NCBI GenBank assembly: GCA_026214975.1
Contig: JAOBSW010000202.1
Location: 33,565 to 97,564 of the forward strand
Reading direction: 5' to 3'
From: Gentiana macrophylla
Taxonomy: Eukaryota > Streptophyta > Magnoliopsida > Gentianales > Gentianaceae
Length of the DNA: 64,000 nt
Position 1 is the stretch's first letter. Every line of letters begins with the position of its first letter. This document shows positions 57,872 through 64,000 of this stretch, in pieces. The notes under the pieces were generated by a model. That model was not told the DNA's origin, did not search any database, and saw only the letters and a program-made list of their open reading frames with translations. The position numbers were made by a program, and so were the translations under genes.

Positions 57872-59632
57872 TGTTGGAAATAATAATTTAGTTTTGATGA
57901 TAATTCATCTTATTCAAGAACATGTTAGTTTACACCCTATTGATGAAGTAATGTCAAAATAGTCAATATAGTGAATGGCTAAAAGATGTCTAGAATCGAA
58001 TGTATAAGTTTTACTGTAGTCCGATAAATTGTATAAGTTACATCGCATAAGAATCAGAAAAGATGTAAGTATCGTAGAAATCAAAATCGGAAATCATCTA
58101 AGAAATCGGACTCGACTTTGTACTACACCAAGAAATGGAGCTCACTCTGAATCAAGAAGGTAAGTTCACCGAGTGGACACAGATCAGCTTGGATTATCTA
58201 AAATCAAGGTCGAGGAACAGACTTCGTTATAGAAGATTGAAGAATCGAGGGTACAAACTCGCGCATGAAAGTCTAGACCGTAAAGTTAGACTTCTGGCAA
58301 GTTTGTGGTGACTTGAATCGACTTTTATGGATCTTGTATGAAGACCTAAAAATCATAAGGACAATGAACTTTAGATGATATATGCTTATGGTGTACTCGA
58401 TTAAGTCAATAATAATCAGATGAAAAACTGGAGTACTGATATTTAAAGAAGAGTTAAATCTCAGTTAATGCTCCAAGTCGATAAGTAATCAAAATCGATT
58501 TAACTCAAGATAAATCGATCAGATACTCGCTTTTATAAGTCATCATCCAACAAACTTATAGTACATTCGAACGTTATAAAGGAAGCAATTTTATTGATGA
58601 AGTATCATGTCGTAACGGTCACAAAATATAACCATTACAAGATAGACGCTGATACAATTCAATTCAAGCAAGATGAACGCTGACCTTACATAATATATAA
58701 TAGAGGACTTTGCACCAAGGATAAAACACCTGAAATACGAAGAATTAACAAGATTACAAGCATTTTTGAGCACTAGTCTCGTTCATTCGAATTTCTATCA
58801 TCTTTGCGCTAACAAGATCAATCAAGAATTTCATCAAGTGTTCAAGCTACATAGAATTTATCCAGATTCAGACACTTTGATGAACCACAATCAAGAATCA
58901 ATTTATTGATTCTCAGCCCAACTTTGATTCTTAATCAAAGGTTTCGACCGTGAAGCAATCCGTGAAGGATTTGCCAAGGATGGGGCTTGTATCAAGAAAT
59001 GTAGACTCTGGTTTTGTGTGAGGTAATCGGTTAAGAGGCATATGTAATCATTCAAGCGACCAAAGTGACTCAAGCAATTGCAGAGAAGCCATTCCACCTG
59101 TTCTACAAGTGTTTAGATAGTGAAGTTTAGAATTAGCCAAGGACTATTGTTTAGACTTTTTGTAATACCACCTCAAGAAGTTCTAGTGAAATTTTCCTCC
59201 TACACCACAAGTGGAAGAGAGGACTCACATGTGATTACACCACCTGAACATCTATAACTCTTGTTTCATTTACTTTACGATTTACATTCTATTATTTATC
59301 ATTACAAAGATTTATTATTGTAATTTCAAAGATGTCGAGAAATGAGATTGTTACACAACTCATACCCACAACCTGACATTCACCATAATTCGGGCTTTAG
59401 CACACTCACTTTCATAGAGAATAACAAGATCAAGAAAATGATAGAATTATATCCACCGCCAAGTTGACTGGGCTTTGCATAAGTCGCTTTGAATTAGACT
59501 CAACTTAGTCAGCTTAACTCCACACAAGTTTTAACTGAACCTTAATAGATCAAAATCCAGTTTTTAGTGATAAGTTTATTCACCCCCCCCCCCCCCCTCT
59601 AAACCTGCGTTAGCCTTTCCAAGGGACCAACA
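57872..59632 (+). repeat. 3' LTR of copia F
   Basis: 1761 bp from TGTTGGAAATAATAA to GGGACCAACA; the ends are a 6-bp inverted repeat TGTTGG/CCAACA. It contains a run of 16 C at about 59582-59597 within ATTCACCCCC...CTCTAAAC. No good partner LTR is in the window. Confidence 0.85.
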
Positions 59633-59759
59633 GATTTGTTTGTGCCCGCTTTCACCGACTAAGCACACGGTCCATGTCACCACAAAGAGGGCGGAATTCA
59701 TGTTTTATCTCGGGAGCGTAGATCTCCAATCAACATCGCTACCGATGCATAGCCATATC

Positions 59760-60178
59760 CACGCAGCTTGTTGCCGCTTTTCGAAAGCGTGAGCTATTAC
59801 CGTACGGGCCGATGATTGATATGTTTGCTTTGGAGGACGAGGTGAAGATGCTCGCCGCTGATGATTGGGAAGACCTCGAGCCAATGCTCAATTCATACCG
59901 CTTTAGAGTACAAAGACGGGTTGAAGAGAGCGGGAGAGGAGCCTCGAGCACCCCGGACTCAAAGAGCCTTGCACGAGGAGCACTCGCGATAGATTGCGAG
60001 TCTACATCGCAAGATGGATCGGATTATTGACTTTCTAGGAGTTCCGCCTGCTACCCCGCCACCTAGGACTGCCCCTCGTTATAGAGCATCCTCTTCTACC
60101 GTAGCTGCCTCCAGTTCTGTTCCACCTCCCGGTTTTGAGCCTAGAGATGGCTGTGGGGGATATTCTGATGACGATTAG
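59760..60178 (+). pseudogene. C-terminal fragment of element G last ORF
   Basis: Fragments LEDEVKMLAADDWEDLEPML (59827-59886) and, in another frame, DRIIDFLGVPP with a proline/serine-rich tail ending at a TAG at 60178. A helical stretch followed by a Pro-rich tail is usual for the C-terminus of the Transposase_32-type third ORF in Athila relatives. Broken by at least one frameshift. Confidence 0.45.
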
Positions 60179-61391
60179 CTTTTTATTTCTTTTTTATTGT
60201 TGTTTTCCATTTTCTTGTTTTTATTTTTTATTTTTCTTTCCTATCTAGTTGATGTAGCAGTAATTTTATAATATAATGATTGTCGGCTTAATTTGTTTTT
60301 GAGTTATTTATTTTCTTTTATCACGCTTTTTTATATACGCTTCTTGTCACCACGATTCTTCTTGGTTTGTTTGAGTTATTTAGCATGTATTCTTCATGGA
60401 TTACTTACATGAGCCCGATGATTTGTAATGATTTATCCGATTCTTCTTTGGTTACTATGCTTAACCTAAGCTAAGTTCCTTTTTCATTTTTATTTTCCAT
60501 CTTACATATCGAGGATAATGTTTTGATTAAGCTGGGGGGTGACATCACTTAGCTTCTTAGTAGTATATTACTTGGAATTGGCGTGATTATCTTGATTCTC
60601 TTTATACCATTCACCACTTAGAATTTGATTCGTTTCGGCTGCACTTTCAAAAAATATGATATCTTTTGATCTTTTCGAGTTAATTGACTTCAATTCGCTT
60701 TTACTTTATACTTAGTAAAGAGTAAATTCCTCACTTCAAGTAATGGCGTAGTTTGCGATATTCTGTTATGAGCCACCATTTTAAGCACGTATAACTCACT
60801 TCCCTTGGTGTGTAGTCGATAGCATATTGCTTTGACTAAAGTTGACTCCTCGCTTCACTCATGAATCATGTTCCACCAACGCTTATAAAGGCAAAGGAAT
60901 TTCGGATTCGGTAGTTTATTATGAGGGGGCCATGAGGATAGCTAAATCAATGAGAGTTTACCCGCCAAGAAAGAGAAGTGCATTGAAATATATATACATC
61001 TATATTCCTTTGGAAATATTTTAGTCGATGAGCGCAAGACGACGACTTTTGCATGTACGATCGATAAACGGAGCATAAGAGTAATATATGCTCTATTCTC
61101 GATCCGCCTTGCCACCAATTAATTAATAAAAACATGTTCGAGACTAGTTAGTTCGACTACGGGTTGGCGTGAATGAGATTGTCTGTGCATTACTATACGG
61201 TTGTGAAAGTTATTGCACACACACATTGGGCTCATAATGTGAATAGTGTTTAATGCATCGATGGATACGAGTGGCATGATCTTCATCTTGATCCGTGAGG
61301 CGAGTTGTTTTTAATTAACTTGTATATTGATCGTAGTGTTGTTTTCTATTCGCCTTTTTGGTCGGGACGATCAAAAGCTGTTTGGGGTAGT
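60179..61391 (+). other. Non-coding 3' region of element G
   Basis: T-rich. An AGGA-type motif followed by a purine run AAGCTGGGGGG lies at about 60511-60540. A stem TTTTGGTCG/CGATCAAAA (loop GGA, one G-U pair) lies at about 61355-61376. TTTGGGGTAGT at 61381-61391 is the polypurine tract before the LTR. Confidence 0.55.
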
Positions 61392-62857
61392 TGATAACGC
61401 CTCAAAATGGTACCAATAATTATACCTATATTCACCTCAAATTCGCCAAGAGAGGATAAATAGGCTCGTTATTATATGGAATATATGTTAAATTTATACG
61501 AGTGTTTCCGTGGATCGTAATTTCGATCTATGCTATTTTCCCGAGGTTTTGGTACTGCTTTTGTCTCGCTTTTCCATGTTTTATAGGATGTAATCAATCC
61601 TGAGCATTGAGAATGGATCTCGACCAAAAGAAGTACATTGGGCCAAGTGATTAAAGTCCAAGAGAGAGTCTCCAAGAAAGAGAGGAAAAGTAGAACTGTA
61701 ACCCGAGGGCTAGGCCTGGTAAACCGCGACTTGTTCGGACACTTAAATTGATTCTACCGCATTATCTAGGTCGGTTAGGTTTTGTAGAGTCTTAAGTCGG
61801 CAATTGTATCTATATAAAGCCGCACATACCGAAAGCTTTCATATGATTACTAAGGTTTTGATAATTTTTATATATTACATTACATAAATTACATATTATT
61901 ATGCAATAAAGTTTTCTTGAGCTTTTGAGAGTTATTCCGGTTTCCTCCTCCTTCTATCATCCTTAGCTTGAGTAGATCGAGCTAAGATCTCCATAGTTGA
62001 AGGTACTAAGCTTGAACGCCTTTATTGTCTTCAATATGGTAGATCTGCTCAGATTTATGTGTTTTAGTTAACTCGCATGATTGAAGACCCCATAATTTAC
62101 TTATTTTAATCAGACGTGAGCAATGTAGATCCGTAAATTAGAAAGCCGACTCTCGTAACCCGGGCGGTCTATACCGGTTTATCGAGGCAACATTTAGAAA
62201 ACCTAAAACTCGGGATTCACTACATGCCTACGCGGATCGACATGTTTAATTAACAATAGAGGTTGGGATCTGGCCAATCTACTTATTGTAATCGTAAACC
62301 GGCATGAAATACTTAATAGTTGAAGTGCTAAGTTTGGACATAGTCTAGAATGGACCATGTGAACGCGTCGTCAATGTCGCATACCGCTTCAGGGCGGTTA
62401 GCGGTACGAGTTAGCGCCGATATCGCAATTCTAGTTCTTTATACGTGGATGGGCTAGTAATGGACCAATTAAGGAGGGTAGCTTATATGTGATAGATTGT
62501 TCACCGCCATTGTCTGGAGTAGATAGAGTAGAATTGCACCTATAGCCGATAATCGATAATTAAAACGAGAGCTCACGATTAATCTAAGGAAATTATGCTG
62601 TGGGAAGTAAACATAACGATTAACTAATCCAAGCATAGTAGATCGGCGATGGAGAGGAGAGAGAATACCATGTTTGTTTTCTTTTATGTTATTGTTGGTC
62701 AATGACCTCCTCTGTTGTTGCTTAATTAGGTTGGAGTCGCTTATACTTATAATTGCATTGTCACCGTGGATCGACCTTGACTCAGATTTACTATACTACG
62801 ATGTGTACCTTATATTCTTGCTAGTAATATCGACAGTTAGTGATTAACACGCGATCA
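61392..62857 (+). repeat. 3' LTR of element G
   Basis: It begins TGATAACGCCTC and probably ends GCGATCA at 62857 (TGAT/ATCA ends), about 1466 bp. The right end is chosen from the inverted repeat alone, so it is less certain than the left. Confidence 0.65.
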
Positions 62858-64000
62858 TTCAATGCGATGCGCTTAAAAGAGGTCAAGAAGAGGTGATTCT
62901 ATACTACATTAATCTAACATGCAAATATGTCTGTCATGTGTTGTCGTAAAATATGTGGAGGATAATAAAATACTAATATCGAACCACTTGAATAAACTCC
63001 TGTGCTTTGATAAATTCGCATTAACTAATTTTCGCTTCAATGTATTCCATATTTTCAACCTTTCAAAACACAACGTGAGTTCTATGTATATTTGCCTTGT
63101 TTATGTTCACAGATGTTTGTAATAAACTTCACTTCCATTAAATTTATGTACACTTTTTATTCATATAAAGAATTAGATTTGTCGACTATGTATTTACCTC
63201 TTTGAAATTATTTGACAAAGTTCGAGGTGCAAATGACAAAGAAAATACCTGTGATTGTAAAGATTTATCTTTGCAAAGATGTCTTCCCGACGCCGCACCG
63301 GGTTACAAGTGAAGTTTGAAACAATGACCGTAATAAGAGATAAAGAACCAATGATCTAACTAAGTGATGAAGAATATGATGTTCAATTCTTCACACCATC
63401 AACTAAAGTGTTGATTGAAGAGATTCGCCCACCGAACATCGCTGCATAGCGACGTTCGTCCTGGCCTCACAAAGAGAGTTATCCCCTTCAATGATGTTAA
63501 GAAAATGATATCAAATGTCAAGATACAGCCTTTTGTCGATGACACTTCACCTAATCGCTGGTGTGCTGGCGTCCACTCAAAGCCCTGTTAAGAAGACCAA
63601 GCGGAATGCTCAAGCATAATTAGTCTCACCTTATGTTGTACCCAATGCTCAAATAAGACATCAATAACTTCTTCTTTGTAAAACTTTAATTTTGTGATGC
63701 ACGATGATTTATTGTAAGCCATTAGTTTGCTCATGTGAAGAAGGATACTAGTGGTTACTAATAGCATGCTAGATATGTTTTTATTTTCATAAGAAATTTT
63801 CATTTTGTGGTCTCCTATGAAATTGGTGTGCAATAGTTCCTTAGGCCTCAACTTCTAAAGTGATTGAGGTGATTACGTTTATATGCTATCAATATGACTT
63901 TCAACTTTTAGTTTGCAATGTTTTTGTGTTTAAAAACATGACCTTTCTTTTGGGCTTGCAAATTATGTTACTTCATTTTTACTAACACCAAATAGTAAAA
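62858..64000. other. AT-rich sequence without recognisable gene
   Basis: No retrotransposon motif, RNA gene or convincing exon was found. Near 63264 an ATG opens about 30 codons (MSSRRRTGLQVKFETM) before a stop, and further short in-frame pieces reach about 63620; this may be a fragment of a gene or an older element. It is the only stretch that could be pre-insertion host DNA. Confidence 0.4.

Larger units (their letters stand above)
54077..59632 (+). mobile_element. Ty1/copia retrotransposon F, 3' half
   Basis: It starts inside RT exactly where copia E was inserted, continues through RNase H and an extra ORF region to a polypurine tract and a complete 3' LTR. Its 5' half should lie left of copia E but is absent, replaced by the tandem array. 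The sequence is related to E in motifs but clearly a different subfamily. Confidence 0.85.
59633..62857 (+). mobile_element. Athila/Tat-like retrotransposon G, 3' end
   Basis: A short coding tail (to 60178), a non-coding 3' region, polypurine tracts and a 3' LTR. The left side is cut by copia F. The family call rests on the GAGGATAATGT plus purine-tract module at 60511-60540 and the TGATAACGCC LTR start. Confidence 0.7.

Noticed and set aside
62919..63122. 67-codon ORF in the right-hand AT-rich stretch
   Set aside because: Composition and lack of motifs fit chance; no promoter or splice context supports a gene.

Overview
The window is plant nuclear heterochromatin: a nest of LTR retrotransposons with no intact host gene that I can support. 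The evidence is plant-type Ty3/gypsy (Athila-lineage) and Ty1/copia pol motifs, a primer binding site matching the 3' end of plant tRNA-Asp (TGGCGCCGTTGCCGGGGA), TGT..ACA or TGAT..ATCA LTR ends, GT-AG introns, and CTATAAATA promoters. No bacterial operons, rRNA, tRNA genes or CRISPR arrays were seen. I cannot name the species.

Layout. 1-5858 (-): Athila-like element A with RT, protease, gag, tRNA-Asp PBS and a 1.74-kb LTR; it is the best-preserved coding element and runs off the left edge. 5859-6962 (-): degraded multi-exon gene of the plant 'gypsy-type transposon/mobile domain' kind. 6963-11205 (+): LTR1 plus a 2.7-kb non-coding interior (element B). 11206-25931 (+): LTR2, decayed gag-pol, an internal promoter with a Transposase_32-type ORF, and LTR3 (element C). 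25932-30902 (+): a second copy of the same gag-pol interior, cut off after RNase H (element D). 30903-42314 (-): about 2.8 tandem units of 4.07 kb, each an LTR plus non-coding interior related to element B. 42311-54076 (-): Ty1/copia element with 1.4-kb LTR, gag, integrase, RT, RNase H and a long extra 3' ORF region. 54077-59632 (+): 3' half of another copia element, into whose RT the previous one inserted. 59633-62857 (+): 3' end of a further Athila/Tat-like element. 62858-64000: AT-rich sequence with nothing firmly recognisable.

How the parts fit. Elements B, C, D and the array share LTR starts (TGTTAAGGGT), polypurine tracts and promoter layout. B and the array carry no proteins and look like non-autonomous partners of gag-pol elements such as C and D. 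By eye they are rich in RNA structure. The 3' half of every LTR type carries an ordered series of two-tier hairpins capped by GNRA-type tetraloops. The non-coding interior carries a multi-branched domain of hairpins around a conserved CTGTCGG-TTT(T)-CCGTA core. Each of the two polypurine tracts is preceded by a hairpin. Many stems keep pairing while their sequence changes between copies, which is the strongest sign of function here. Promoters share clusters of 12-bp near-palindromes (ACG-SS-CGT core), often spaced 19-23 bp, just upstream of TATA.

Data caution. The tandem copies differ mainly at CAG/CTG (CHG) sites, with replacements that create CG. This looks like mis-calling of CHG-methylated cytosine in long-read data, so many apparent frameshifts may not be biological.
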